From Streptomyces cupreus (lineage in GTDB: Bacteria; Actinomycetota; Actinomycetes; Streptomycetales; Streptomycetaceae): a stretch of DNA of 64,000 bases. Below the pieces are notes generated by a model. That model was not told the origin of the DNA, searched no databases, and worked only from the letters and a program-made list of their open reading frames with translations. Both the position numbers and the translations under genes were made by a program. Location of the stretch: positions 62,001 to 126,000 of the forward strand of contig NZ_JACMSF010000006.1 in assembly GCF_014257025.1 (NCBI RefSeq), given 5' to 3'. Within the stretch, counting starts at the first letter, position 1. Every line of letters starts with the position of its first letter. Positions 23,667 through 32,263 of the stretch are shown here, one piece after another.

Positions 23667-24386
23667 CTTTTTCGGAGGGGGCGTGTGCTCCGCGGGCGGC
23701 TCTCCCGCAGGGCCCGCCTGATCACCCTGGGCGTGGTCGGCGCGGTGCTGGTCACCGGGGGTGCCGTCGAGGCGGTGGCACGTCATCGGGCGGCCGACCG
23801 GCTCGCGGACCGTATGGAGGAGCGCCTGCACACCGGCCTTGACGTGGGCTTCGGGCCGACACCGGTGATGCTGCAACTGGCCCGTGGGTCCTTCCCCCGC
23901 GTGGAGGTCTCCGGCGAGGGCGCGACGTTCCGCCGGTTCTCCGGGGTGGACCTGCACGCCGAACTCGCCGATGTGGTCCGCACCGGCGACGGACTGTCGG
24001 TGGCCGGCACCCAGGTCAGCGCCGAACTGACGGGCACCGACCTGGCCGGCGCCGTCGCCACGATGACCGAGGGCGCGCTGAACATCTCGGCGGTCACCAC
24101 CGATCAGGAAACGGGCGAACTGGTCGTGCACGCCGGTCCCGCCGGACGGATCTCCGTCGGTTTCCGGCCTGTCCTCGAACAGGAGGGCATCCGGTTCGAG
24201 CGCACCGCCGTGCGCATCGGCGAACGCGTCGTCCCCGAGGCCCTCGCCGGCCAGCTGCTGGGGGACGCCCCGCAGGAGGTCGACCTGTCGGGGCTGCCCC
24301 TCGACCTGGAGCCGGAGCGGCTCGACGTCACCGCCGACGGGCTGCGCATGGAGCTGGCGGGAGGCAGTACGACCGTGAAGGCCTGA
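23661..24386 (+). CDS. DUF2993 (LmeA-like) lipid-binding protein, probably leaderless
   Basis: 241 residues: a basic N-terminus, one membrane anchor (LITLGVVGAVLVTGGAVEAVA, about 21-41) and an external DUF2993 domain. That domain shows GFGPTPVMLQLARGSFPRVEVSG and LSGLPLDLEPERLDVTADGLRMEL. The mycobacterial relative LmeA is a periplasmic phospholipid binder working in envelope assembly. There is no Shine-Dalgarno, and the candidate -10 (TATGCT, 23648-23653) ends 7 nt before this ATG, which fits leaderless translation; an ATG at 23649 would lie inside the -10. It is followed after 83 nt by MMPL, so likely one exporter unit. Confidence 0.85.
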   Translation: MTLFRRGRVLRGRLSRRARLITLGVVGAVLVTGGAVEAVARHRAADRLADRMEERLHTGLDVGFGPTPVMLQLARGSFPRVEVSGEGATFRRFSGVDLHAELADVVRTGDGLSVAGTQVSAELTGTDLAGAVATMTEGALNISAVTTDQETGELVVHAGPAGRISVGFRPVLEQEGIRFERTAVRIGERVVPEALAGQLLGDAPQEVDLSGLPLDLEPERLDVTADGLRMELAGGSTTVKA

Positions 24387-24469
24387 CCTGCCCCGTCCGA
24401 CGCCCACTTGTCCGACGCCCCCCCAACTCCCCCCACCGCACTTGCCACTACTGCACGAGGAGCATCTCC

Positions 24470-26707
24470 GTGGCGACTTGGCTCTATCGGATCGGTCTCG
24501 GCGCCTACCGCCGTCGGCGGCTCGTCCTGGCGGCCTGGCTCGCCGTGCTGACCGGCGCCGTCTGCGCGCTGCTCGTCGTGGGCGGCAAGCTCGACAACGA
24601 GTTCACGATTCCCGGCTCCGAATCCCAGACGGCGCAGGACACGATGGCCGAGGACTTCCCGGCCGCCGCGGGCACCAGCGCTCAGATCGTGTTCACCGCG
24701 CCCGAGGACGCCAAGGTCACCGATCCACGGGCCGCGCAGGGCATCCAGCGGACCCTGGCCGCCGCGCAGGACGCCCCGCAGGTCGCCGTGGTGATCCCGC
24801 CCGACAAGGCCGGAACCGTGACCCCCGACGGGCGCACCGCACTCGCCCAGGTCAACTACGACGTCAGCCGCTCCGCCCTGGACGAGGACACGCTCGAATC
24901 ACTGGAGGAGACCACCAAGGCCGCCGAGGAGGCGGGACTTGAGGTCTCCGTCGGCGGTCAGGCGTACGGCAACGGCGTGCTCACCCCCAGCATCCTCGAA
25001 CTGCTCGGTGTCGTGGTCGCGTTGGGGGTGCTCGCCCTCACCTTCGGCTCGCTGCTCGCCGCCGGAATGCCACTGCTGACCGCCTTCGTCGGCATCGGTA
25101 CCGGGCTCGCCGGGCTGCTGGCGCTGTCCTCGGGGGTGACGGTGTCGTCGACCGCGCTGAGCCTCGCGCTCATGCTCGGGCTCGCCGTCGGCATCGACTA
25201 CGCGCTGTTCGTGCTCTCCCGGCACCGGACACAGCTCGCTCAGGGGATGGAGCCACACGAGTCGGCGGGACGCGCGGTCGGCACGGCGGGCAGCGCGGTG
25301 GTCTTCGCCGGGACGACGGTCGTCATCGCGCTGGTGGGTCTTGTCGTGGTGCGTATCCCGTTCCTGACGGTCATGGGTCTGAGCGCGGCGGCGACGGTGC
25401 TGATCGCCGTACTGGTGGCGGTTACGCTGCTGCCGGCGCTGTTCGGCCTCGCGGGGGCACGGCTCGCACCACGTCCGGGGTCACGGGCGGCGCGGCGGGC
25501 GGCCGTCGGCGCGGAGGGCGTCGCCGGGAGTCCCACAGCAAAGGCGTCCGTCATGGGCCGGCGCTGGGCCCGGCTCGTCACCCGGCGCCCGCTGCTCGTC
25601 GTCATCGGCACCGTCGCCGCCCTGGTGACCCTCGCGCTGCCCGCCGCCGACCTGCGGCTCGCGCTGCCCGACAACGGCACGGCGGCGCACGGGACGTCGC
25701 AGCGCGAGACGTACGACACCGTCGCAGATGCCTTCGGACCCGGCTTCAACGGGCCGCTGCTCGTGCTCACCGAGGCGGACACCAAGGGGGAGGCCGGGCA
25801 GCGGCAGGCGGCTGCGGTCGCGGGACGGCTGCAGGAGCTGCCGGGCGTGGTGAAGATCGGTCAGCCGCAGTACGCGCCCGAGTCCGGGCGGGCGGTGATC
25901 CAGGTCGTGCCCGAGGGCGGACCGCAGGACGAGTCCACGCAGGACCTCGTGGACGTCATCCGCGACAACGCGTCCGCCATCGAGCGGGAGACCGGCGCCG
26001 CCGTGTCCGTCACCGGCACCACGGCGATCGGGATCGACGTCTCCGACCGGCTGAGCGCGTCACTGCTGCCGTTCGCGGCCGTGGTCGTCGGGCTCTGCCT
26101 CATCCTGCTGCTGCTGGTGTTCCGTTCGCTGGTCGTGCCCGTCAAGGCGACCATCGGCTTTCTGCTGTCGGTCGGGGCGTCCTTCGGCGCGGTCGTGGCC
26201 GTGTTCCAGTGGGGATGGCTCGCCGACGCGCTGGACGTGGCCAGGACCGGACCCGTCGTCAGCTTCCTGCCGATCGTGCTGATGGCGGTGCTCTTCGGCC
26301 TCGCCATGGACTACGAGGTCTTCCTGGTGTCCAGCATGCGCGAGGAGTGGGTGCGCACCGGCCGGGCCCGGGACGCGGTGATCGACGGGGCCGAACGGGC
26401 CTCGCGGGTGGTGACGGCGGCGGCGCTCATCATGTTCTTCGTCTTCGCCAGCTTCGTGGCGACGGAGGACGCCATCGTCAAACCCATCGCGTTCTCACTG
26501 GCGTTCGGCGTGCTGGTGGATGCCTTCGTCGTACGGATGACTCTGGTGCCGGCGGTCCTGGCGATGGTGGGACGCGGTGCCTGGTGGCTGCCACGCGGCC
26601 TGGACCGGCTGCTGCCCGACCTGGACATCGAGGGCGCACGGCTGCACGAGCCGACCCACACCGAACCCGCGCGGTCCCTGACCGAAATCAATGCCGGTCC
26701 TGGCTGA
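24470..26707 (+). CDS. MMPL-family RND-type exporter
   Basis: 745 residues with the duplicated RND layout: a first helix (LVLAAWLAVLTGAVCALLVVGG), an external loop (about 45-170), a five-helix bundle (about 175-330), and the same repeated (about 370-715). The proton-relay Asp/Tyr pairs are recognisable in LALMLGLAVGIDYALFVLSRHR and VLFGLAMDYEVFLVSSMREEW. The GTG start has GAGGAG 7 nt upstream. MMPL proteins export lipids or polyketides, and the DUF2993 partner fits a lipid-like cargo. The adjacent downstream operon makes a probable sulfated polyketide, but a terminator and a separate regulator stand between them, so shared cargo is conjecture. Confidence 0.92.
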   Translation: MATWLYRIGLGAYRRRRLVLAAWLAVLTGAVCALLVVGGKLDNEFTIPGSESQTAQDTMAEDFPAAAGTSAQIVFTAPEDAKVTDPRAAQGIQRTLAAAQDAPQVAVVIPPDKAGTVTPDGRTALAQVNYDVSRSALDEDTLESLEETTKAAEEAGLEVSVGGQAYGNGVLTPSILELLGVVVALGVLALTFGSLLAAGMPLLTAFVGIGTGLAGLLALSSGVTVSSTALSLALMLGLAVGIDYALFVLSRHRTQLAQGMEPHESAGRAVGTAGSAVVFAGTTVVIALVGLVVVRIPFLTVMGLSAAATVLIAVLVAVTLLPALFGLAGARLAPRPGSRAARRAAVGAEGVAGSPTAKASVMGRRWARLVTRRPLLVVIGTVAALVTLALPAADLRLALPDNGTAAHGTSQRETYDTVADAFGPGFNGPLLVLTEADTKGEAGQRQAAAVAGRLQELPGVVKIGQPQYAPESGRAVIQVVPEGGPQDESTQDLVDVIRDNASAIERETGAAVSVTGTTAIGIDVSDRLSASLLPFAAVVVGLCLILLLLVFRSLVVPVKATIGFLLSVGASFGAVVAVFQWGWLADALDVARTGPVVSFLPIVLMAVLFGLAMDYEVFLVSSMREEWVRTGRARDAVIDGAERASRVVTAAALIMFFVFASFVATEDAIVKPIAFSLAFGVLVDAFVVRMTLVPAVLAMVGRGAWWLPRGLDRLLPDLDIEGARLHEPTHTEPARSLTEINAGPG

Positions 26708-27086
26708 ATTATCCAGGACTTCATTCCGGACAACAGAACCGAACGAAATATCACAACGTCGGTCCGCCTCCTGATTTCACCTGGAGGCGGACCGGCGTTT
26801 TTGCGCCGCCACATGTTACCGCCGAGGAAATTTACTCTGGAATATTTGATTCCACTAGATCTCCTGTGTTTGACTGAGATCACCGGATCGACATCCGGAT
26901 CGAACGGGGGAGAGCCAGACCACTCTTCTTTCCATCTTCCGTGCGCCCGTTTTGGCGCACGTTCACTTGGACGGTCTGACCTGCGCAAAGATGCCCGGGT
27001 CGGATGTCATTAGCAGGCACGATTCCCTCTCCCGCCGTAGGCCCCAAGCGGCCAATTTCCGCTGCCCGAAAGCCAAGGGAACACGC
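26708..27086 (+). other. AT-richer leader region before the type III PKS gene, with several inverted repeats
   Basis: 379 nt without a gene and visibly richer in A/T than the rest of the window. Besides the terminator (26761-26802) it holds CCGGAT-cgac-ATCCGG (26883-26898) and GTGCGCC-cgtttt-GGCGCAC (26941-26960). TTGACT (26870-26875) resembles a -35, but no matching -10 was found. An in-frame ATG at 26952 would extend the PKS by 45 residues, but it falls in the hairpin and lacks a Shine-Dalgarno. A long leader with regulatory structure is likely. Confidence 0.45.
26761..26802 (+). terminator. Rho-independent terminator after the MMPL gene
   Basis: An 11-bp perfect stem (GGTCCGCCTCC/GGAGGCGGACC) with an 11-nt loop, followed by GGCGTTTTT (T-run 26798-26802). 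It separates the MMPL unit from the PKS operon. Confidence 0.8.
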
Positions 27087-28172
27087 ATGCATCTCGAAGA
27101 GAAAATTGCCCCTGCCCGCCATGGGCTGCGCGCCGCCGCGCGCCCCGTCATCACCGGGTCCTCGCATTCATTTCCGGATACCCGGACCAGCCAGGACGAC
27201 CTGTGGAAGGAATTCTTCCTGGAGCACTACGACGGTTTCCCGCTGGCGCGCCGGATATTTGAGAATTCCGGAATCAGCTCCCGCTCCACGGCCGTGGACC
27301 CGCGTGCCGAGCGGGAAGTGTCCGGCTGGAGCACCGGACAGCGCATGGAGCGCTACATCGAGGAGGCCGTGCCGCTGGGCAAGCGCACCGTCTCCGCGGC
27401 CCTGGAGTCCGCGGGGCTGGCCCCGTCGGACGTGGGCATGCTGGCCGTGGCCTCCTGTACCGGCTACACCACGCCGGGCCTCGACTTACGGCTCGCGGAC
27501 GAGCTGGGCATGAGCAGCAAGGTCCAGCGGCTGTTCATCGGCCATATGGGCTGCTACGCCGCCGTCCCCTCGCTCGGCGCCGTCTCCGACTTCGTCGCCT
27601 CGCGCGGCCGTCCGGCGGTGCTGCTCTGCCTGGAGCTGACCTCGCTGCACGTCCAGCCGCCCACCCAGGACATCGAACAGATCGTGGCGCACGCGCTGTT
27701 CGCCGACGCCGCCGCGGCCGTCGTCCTGGAGCCCGACGCCGGCTCCGGCTACGAGGTCATCGACGTCGTCGCGGTCACCGACCACAGCACCGCCGACCTG
27801 ATGAGCTGGCAGATCACCGACCTCGGCTTCAAGATGGGCCTCTCCCCGAGGGTCCCCGACGTGCTCGCGCAGCACGTCGGCGAGGTGGTCCGCGACCAGT
27901 TGCTCGCCCCGCACGGGCTCACGCCCGAGGAGGTCACCGGCTGGGCCGTGCACCCGGGCGGCAAGCGCATCCTCGAAGTCGTCGGCGAGCGGCTCGAACT
28001 GCCCGCCGGCGCACTCGACGCCTCCTACGGCGTCCTGGACGAGTGCGGCAACTGCTCCTCGCCCACCGTCCTGATGGTCCTTGAGCGCCTGCCCCGCACC
28101 GACGGCCCGGTGGTCGCCATGGCCTTCGGCCCCGGCCTCACGCTGTACGCGGCCCTGCTGCGCCGGTCCTGA
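27087..28172 (+). CDS. Type III polyketide synthase (chalcone synthase-like)
   Basis: 361 residues of the homodimeric chalcone/stilbene synthase fold. The catalytic triad is complete: Cys156 in FIGHMGCYAAV, His289 in GWAVHPGGKR and Asn322 in DECGNCSSPT, with the G-F-G-P loop MAFGPGLTLYA near the end. The enzyme condenses malonyl-CoA units on an acyl starter to give a pyrone or phenol. Motifs differ from the RppA (tetrahydroxynaphthalene) type as I recall it (GHMGCYAA rather than AQLGCAAGG), pointing to another product class. A TTA codon (27486-27488, codon 134) suggests bldA control. The ATG at 27087 has AAGGGA upstream. The next gene is a sulfotransferase, 108 nt on, recalling the Cpz6/Cpz8 pair of caprazamycin clusters. 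Confidence 0.9.
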   Translation: MHLEEKIAPARHGLRAAARPVITGSSHSFPDTRTSQDDLWKEFFLEHYDGFPLARRIFENSGISSRSTAVDPRAEREVSGWSTGQRMERYIEEAVPLGKRTVSAALESAGLAPSDVGMLAVASCTGYTTPGLDLRLADELGMSSKVQRLFIGHMGCYAAVPSLGAVSDFVASRGRPAVLLCLELTSLHVQPPTQDIEQIVAHALFADAAAAVVLEPDAGSGYEVIDVVAVTDHSTADLMSWQITDLGFKMGLSPRVPDVLAQHVGEVVRDQLLAPHGLTPEEVTGWAVHPGGKRILEVVGERLELPAGALDASYGVLDECGNCSSPTVLMVLERLPRTDGPVVAMAFGPGLTLYAALLRRS

Positions 28173-28280
28173 CACCGGCCGGGGCAGCCGACGGACCGCA
28201 CTCCGTCGGCTCGCCCGAAGCGCCTTCCCGCACGACCCACGGACACCGCCCCAAGGACGCACGGAAGGAACAGCTGCGCC

Positions 28281-29393
28281 ATGCCCACTCCGACCTCACC
28301 GGGCCAGGTCATCGTCACCGGCACCGGACGCTGCGGCTCGACCCTGGTCTCCGAGCTGTTACGCGAGCACCCGCAGGCCCTCAGCCTGTCCGAGCTCTTC
28401 AACCACCTCACGGACATGTACCGGATCACTGCCCGGGTCTTCCCCGAAGGCCCCCTCACGGCCGGGGAGTTCTGGGACGTCCTGTCCTCCCGCAACGCCG
28501 TCAACCGACTGCTGGGCGCCAACGGGCTTGCCCCCAGGGAAGTCCTCTACCGCCCCTCGGCGACCACCCGTTTCCAGGCCGACACCGGTATCCCGGCCGT
28601 CCTGATGACCACGCTTCCCCACCTCTCCGACACCCCCGACGAGCTGTACGACGAACTCCGGGCGGCCGTCGCCGAGTTCCCGGACGCCCGGGCCGGCGAG
28701 CACTACCAGCGCATGTTCGCCTGGCTGTGCACCCGCTTCGGCAAGACCCTGTGGGCCGAGCGCAGCGGCGGCTCGCTGATCCTCGCCGGACAGTTCCGCG
28801 AGCACTTCCCCGACGCCCGCTATCTGCACATCGTGCGCGACGGCCGGGACACCGCGCTGTCGATGAGCCGTCACACCGGCTTCCGGATGGCGGCGGTGGT
28901 GATGGCACTGCATCTCACCCTCGGCCACGACCCGTACACCGAGACTCCCGCGCCGGACGTCGAACGGAACCTGGGCTTCGTACCGGAGGAGCTGCTGCCG
29001 TTCCTGCCGGATCGTTTCGACGCAGACGCCGTGCGCGACTACCGGCTGCCGGTCTCGCTGTTCGGCACCTACTGGGCCGACGAAATGCAGCGCGGCATGG
29101 AGGCGATGTCCGTGCTGCCGCAGGAGAACGTGCTGCACCTCTGGTACGAGGACCTGCTCGCCGCGCCCGAGGAGTCCCTGCACCGCATCGGCGAGTTCCT
29201 CGGCCCGGACTTCGTGGACACCGACTGGGAGCGCCGGAGCGCCGCCCGGGTGGGCGCGCCCTCGTCGTCCTGGCGGGACCTGCCCGATGCCGAGCGCGAG
29301 GAGCTGGAGCAGGCGTGCGCCGCCGGGTTCGCCGTACTCGCCGCGCACGGTGTCGTCCCCATGGCCGGCACGACGGCAAGGAGCAGCGCATGA
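28281..29393 (+). CDS. PAPS-dependent sulfotransferase
   Basis: 370 residues. The 5'-phosphosulfate loop is VIVTGTGRCGSTLVSELL (about 10-27) and the 3'-phosphate motif YLHIVRDGRDTALSMSRHTG (about 185-204), both standard for sulfotransferase_1/3 proteins. It transfers sulfate from PAPS to a hydroxyl or phenol. Its position between a type III PKS and cysC-cysD-cysN suggests that the polyketide is the acceptor and that PAPS is made on the spot. It contains a TTA codon (28359-28361, codon 27). GGAAGGAACAG precedes the ATG, and the stop overlaps the cysC ATG (ATGA). Confidence 0.9.
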   Translation: MPTPTSPGQVIVTGTGRCGSTLVSELLREHPQALSLSELFNHLTDMYRITARVFPEGPLTAGEFWDVLSSRNAVNRLLGANGLAPREVLYRPSATTRFQADTGIPAVLMTTLPHLSDTPDELYDELRAAVAEFPDARAGEHYQRMFAWLCTRFGKTLWAERSGGSLILAGQFREHFPDARYLHIVRDGRDTALSMSRHTGFRMAAVVMALHLTLGHDPYTETPAPDVERNLGFVPEELLPFLPDRFDADAVRDYRLPVSLFGTYWADEMQRGMEAMSVLPQENVLHLWYEDLLAAPEESLHRIGEFLGPDFVDTDWERRSAARVGAPSSSWRDLPDAEREELEQACAAGFAVLAAHGVVPMAGTTARSSA

Positions 29394-29938
29394 GGACCCC
29401 GCCGACCCAGGGCGCCACGGTGTGGCTGACCGGGCTGCCCAGCTCCGGAAAGACGACGCTGGCGCAGGCACTGGCAAGCCGCCTCACTCGGGAAGGACGG
29501 CGGGTCGAAGTGCTCGACGGCGACGAGATACGCACCTTCCTCAGCGCCGGCCTCGGCTTCACCCGCGAGGACCGGGACACCAACGTGCAGCGCATCGGCC
29601 TGGTCGCCGAGGTGCTGGCACGCAACGGCATCCTGGTGCTGGTCCCGGTCATCGCGCCGTACGCCGACAGCCGGGAGGCGGTCCGCAAACGGCACGATGC
29701 GAGCGCCACTCCGTATCTGGAGGTGCATGTCGCAACGCCGCTCCAGGTGTGTGCCGTACGCGATGTGAAGGGCCTGTACGCGCAGGCCCGTGCCGGACGG
29801 CTGTCCGGTCTCACAGGTATCGACGACCCCTACGAGCCGCCGCAGACACCGGACGCGAAGGTGGAGACCCAACTCCAGTCCGTGGACGAGTCGGTGAACG
29901 CCGTGCACGCGTTGATGACCCAACGGGGGTTGTTATGA
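29390..29938 (+). CDS. cysC: Adenylylsulfate kinase
   Basis: 182 residues. Walker A is VWLTGLPSSGKTTLAQAL and the APS-kinase signature includes VEVLDGDEIRTFLSAGLGFTREDRDTNVQRIG and VPVIAPYADSREAVRK. It phosphorylates APS to PAPS in the cytoplasm, the donor for the upstream sulfotransferase. The last sense codon is TTA (29933-29935), sharing bases with the cysD ATG. It is coupled by 4-nt overlaps on both sides. A cysH gene (PAPS reductase), which accompanies cysC in assimilatory clusters, is absent. Confidence 0.95.
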   Translation: MRTPPTQGATVWLTGLPSSGKTTLAQALASRLTREGRRVEVLDGDEIRTFLSAGLGFTREDRDTNVQRIGLVAEVLARNGILVLVPVIAPYADSREAVRKRHDASATPYLEVHVATPLQVCAVRDVKGLYAQARAGRLSGLTGIDDPYEPPQTPDAKVETQLQSVDESVNAVHALMTQRGLL

Positions 29939-30843
29939 CGACGGTTGCCGCCCGGCTCGGGCACACCGACGTACTGGAGGCGGAGGCGGCGTACATCTTC
30001 CGGGAGGTGGCCGGCGAGTTCGAGAAGCCCGTGCTGTTGTTCTCCGGCGGCAAGGACTCCGTGGTGATGCTGCATCTGGCGCTGAAGGCGTTCGCACCGG
30101 CGTCGCTGCCGTTCGCGCTGCTGCATGTGGACACCGGGCACAACTTCCCGGAGGTGCTCGCCTACCGGGACCGCGTGGTGGCCGCACATGGGCTCACTCT
30201 CCATGTGGCGTCCGTACAGGACTACATCGACCGGGGTGTGCTGCGCGAACGTCCCGACGGCACCCGCAATCCGCTCCAGACGCTGCCGCTGCTGGAGGCG
30301 ATCAGCGGCGGCGGGTTCGACGCGGTGTTCGGCGGCGGGCGGCGCGACGAGGAGAAGGCGCGGGCCAAGGAGCGGGTCTTCTCACTGCGGGACGAGTTCG
30401 GTACGTGGGACCCGCGCCGCCAGCGGCCGGAGCTGTGGCAGCTGTACAACGGCCGTCACCTGCCCGGCGAGCATGTGCGCATCTTTCCGCTGTCCAACTG
30501 GACCGAGCTGGACGTGTGGCAGTACATCGCCCGCGAGGGCATCGAGCTGCCGTCCATCTACTTCGCGCACGAGCGGGAGGTGTTTCTGCGGTCCGGGATG
30601 TGGCTGGCGCCGGGCGACTGGGGCGGCCCGCGGGACGGCGAGCCGGTGGAGAAGCGCCGGGTGCGCTACCGCACCGTCGGCGACATGTCCTGCACCGGCG
30701 CCGTGCTGTCCGAGGCGTCCGAGGTCGACGAGGTGATCGTCGAGATCACCGCCTCCCGGCTCACGGAGCGCGGCGCAACCCGCGCCGACGACCGGCTGTC
30801 GGAGGCCGCGATGGAGGACCGCAAACGCGAGGGGTACTTCTGA
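29935..30843 (+). CDS. cysD: Sulfate adenylyltransferase subunit 2
   Basis: 302 residues of the PP-loop ATP pyrophosphatase family: SGGKDS at about 37-42 (VLLFSGGKDSVVMLHLALKA), HVDTGHNFPEVLAYRD, FGGGRRDEEKARAKERVFS and the C-terminal RYRTVGDMSCTGAVLS. With CysN it forms APS from ATP and sulfate, driven by GTP hydrolysis. Start ATG in the overlap with cysC. Length and motifs are normal. Confidence 0.96.
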   Translation: MTTVAARLGHTDVLEAEAAYIFREVAGEFEKPVLLFSGGKDSVVMLHLALKAFAPASLPFALLHVDTGHNFPEVLAYRDRVVAAHGLTLHVASVQDYIDRGVLRERPDGTRNPLQTLPLLEAISGGGFDAVFGGGRRDEEKARAKERVFSLRDEFGTWDPRRQRPELWQLYNGRHLPGEHVRIFPLSNWTELDVWQYIAREGIELPSIYFAHEREVFLRSGMWLAPGDWGGPRDGEPVEKRRVRYRTVGDMSCTGAVLSEASEVDEVIVEITASRLTERGATRADDRLSEAAMEDRKREGYF

Positions 30844-31000
30844 CGTGACCGCCGATCTGACGGCAGCCCCCGGCCATCCCCCGCATCCCCCTGCCCATTC
30901 CAACGCCGTGCTCGACACCACCGCCGCGCTGTTGGTGCGCGGCATCTTCCAGGAAGCCAGGTCCCGGCTGACCGCCGGGTCCGGCACGCAGAAAGGACGC

Positions 31001-32263
31001 GTGAACGCCATGGCCACCGCCAAGCCCTCCGAGGCGACCGCGGCCGAGGCGGACCTGCTCCGCTGGGCCACCGCCGGCTCGGTGGACGACGGCAAGTCCA
31101 CCCTCGTGGGACGGCTGCTGCACGATTCGAAGTCCGTCCTCGCCGACCAGTTGGAGGCCGTCGCCCGCGCGTCCTCCGGCGAGGGCCCGGACCTGGCCCT
31201 GCTCACCGACGGGCTGCGCGCCGAGCGCGAGCAGGGCATCACCATCGACGTCGCCTACCGGTACTTCGCCACGCCCCGGCGCCGGTTCATCCTGGCCGAC
31301 ACCCCGGGCCATGTGCAGTACACCCGCAACATGGTCACCGGCGCCTCCACGGCCACGCTGACCGTGATCCTTGTCGACGCCCGCAAGGGCGTGGTCGAGC
31401 AGACCCGGCGGCACGCGGCCGTCGCGGCGCTGCTGCGGGTGCCGCACGTGGTCCTCGCCGTCAACAAGATGGACCTCGTCGGCTACGAGCAGTCCGTGTT
31501 CCGGGGCATCGTCGAGGAGTTCGACCGGATCGTCGCAGAGCTCGGCATTCCCGAGGTCACCGCGATCCCGATCTCCGCGCTCGCCGGTGACAACGTCGTC
31601 GAGAAGTCCACGCGCATGGACTGGTACGAAGGCCCGACCGTCCTCGCGCACCTGGAGAACGTCCCCGTCGCGGACGAGGTGACCGACGGACCCGCCCGGT
31701 TCCCGGTCCAGTACGTCATCCGCTCCGGCGACATCCGTCTCTACGCCGGTCAGCTCGCCGTCGGTGCACTGCGGGTCGGCGACCGGGTCACCGTGCTGCC
31801 GTCCGGGCGCACCACCACCGTCACCGGCATCGACGTGCTGGGCGCCCCGGCCGAGCTGGTCCGCTCGCCGCAATCCGGCGCGCTGCGGCTCGCCGACGAC
31901 CTCGACGTCTCCCGAGGCGACCTGATCGTCCCGGCGGCGGCGCTGCCCGCGGTGTCCCGGGACGTCGAGGCGGCCGTGTGCCATCTGCACGAACGGCCGC
32001 TCAGGCCCGGCGACCACGTGCTGCTGAAGCACACCACGCGCACCGTGCGCGCGGTGGTCCGCCGGATCCCCGGACCCGGACGGCTCGACCTGAACGAGAT
32101 CGGCCAGGTCGCCCTGCGCACCGCCGAACATCTGGCGTTCGACCGGTACGAGGACAGCCGGCGCACCGGCTCCTTCGTACTGATCGACCCGGCCGACGGC
32201 GCCACGCTGACCGCGGGCATGGTCGGCGCGACCGCTCCGGGACCCCCCGATGCGGCTGCCTGA
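31001..32263 (+). CDS. cysN: Sulfate adenylyltransferase subunit 1 (GTPase)
   Basis: 420 residues of an EF-Tu-like GTPase: G1 AGSVDDGKSTLVGRLLHDSK, G3 LADTPGHVQYTRNMVTGAST, G4 AVNKMDLVGYE, followed by two beta-barrel domains. The protein lacks a fused CysC kinase domain, which fits a separate cysC. The start is uncertain: GTG at 31001 has GAAAGGA 6 nt upstream and gives a normal N-terminus. The frame is open to a GTG at 30845, next to the cysD stop, which would add 52 low-complexity residues. Confidence 0.93.
   Translation: MNAMATAKPSEATAAEADLLRWATAGSVDDGKSTLVGRLLHDSKSVLADQLEAVARASSGEGPDLALLTDGLRAEREQGITIDVAYRYFATPRRRFILADTPGHVQYTRNMVTGASTATLTVILVDARKGVVEQTRRHAAVAALLRVPHVVLAVNKMDLVGYEQSVFRGIVEEFDRIVAELGIPEVTAIPISALAGDNVVEKSTRMDWYEGPTVLAHLENVPVADEVTDGPARFPVQYVIRSGDIRLYAGQLAVGALRVGDRVTVLPSGRTTTVTGIDVLGAPAELVRSPQSGALRLADDLDVSRGDLIVPAAALPAVSRDVEAAVCHLHERPLRPGDHVLLKHTTRTVRAVVRRIPGPGRLDLNEIGQVALRTAEHLAFDRYEDSRRTGSFVLIDPADGATLTAGMVGATAPGPPDAAA

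Noticed and set aside
26761..26793. The 11-bp hairpin after MMPL as a riboswitch or operator
   Set aside because: Position right after a stop codon and the following T-run make an intrinsic terminator the simpler reading.
26952..27086. A 45-residue N-terminal extension of the type III PKS
   Set aside because: The ATG at 26952 lies in an inverted repeat and lacks a ribosome-binding site; ATG 27087 fits family length.
30845..31000. Extension of CysN by 52 residues to a GTG next to the cysD stop, or a separate tiny gene
   Set aside because: The extra residues are low-complexity, no Shine-Dalgarno precedes 30845, and GTG 31001 has one and gives a normal CysN length. Kept as an alternative only.
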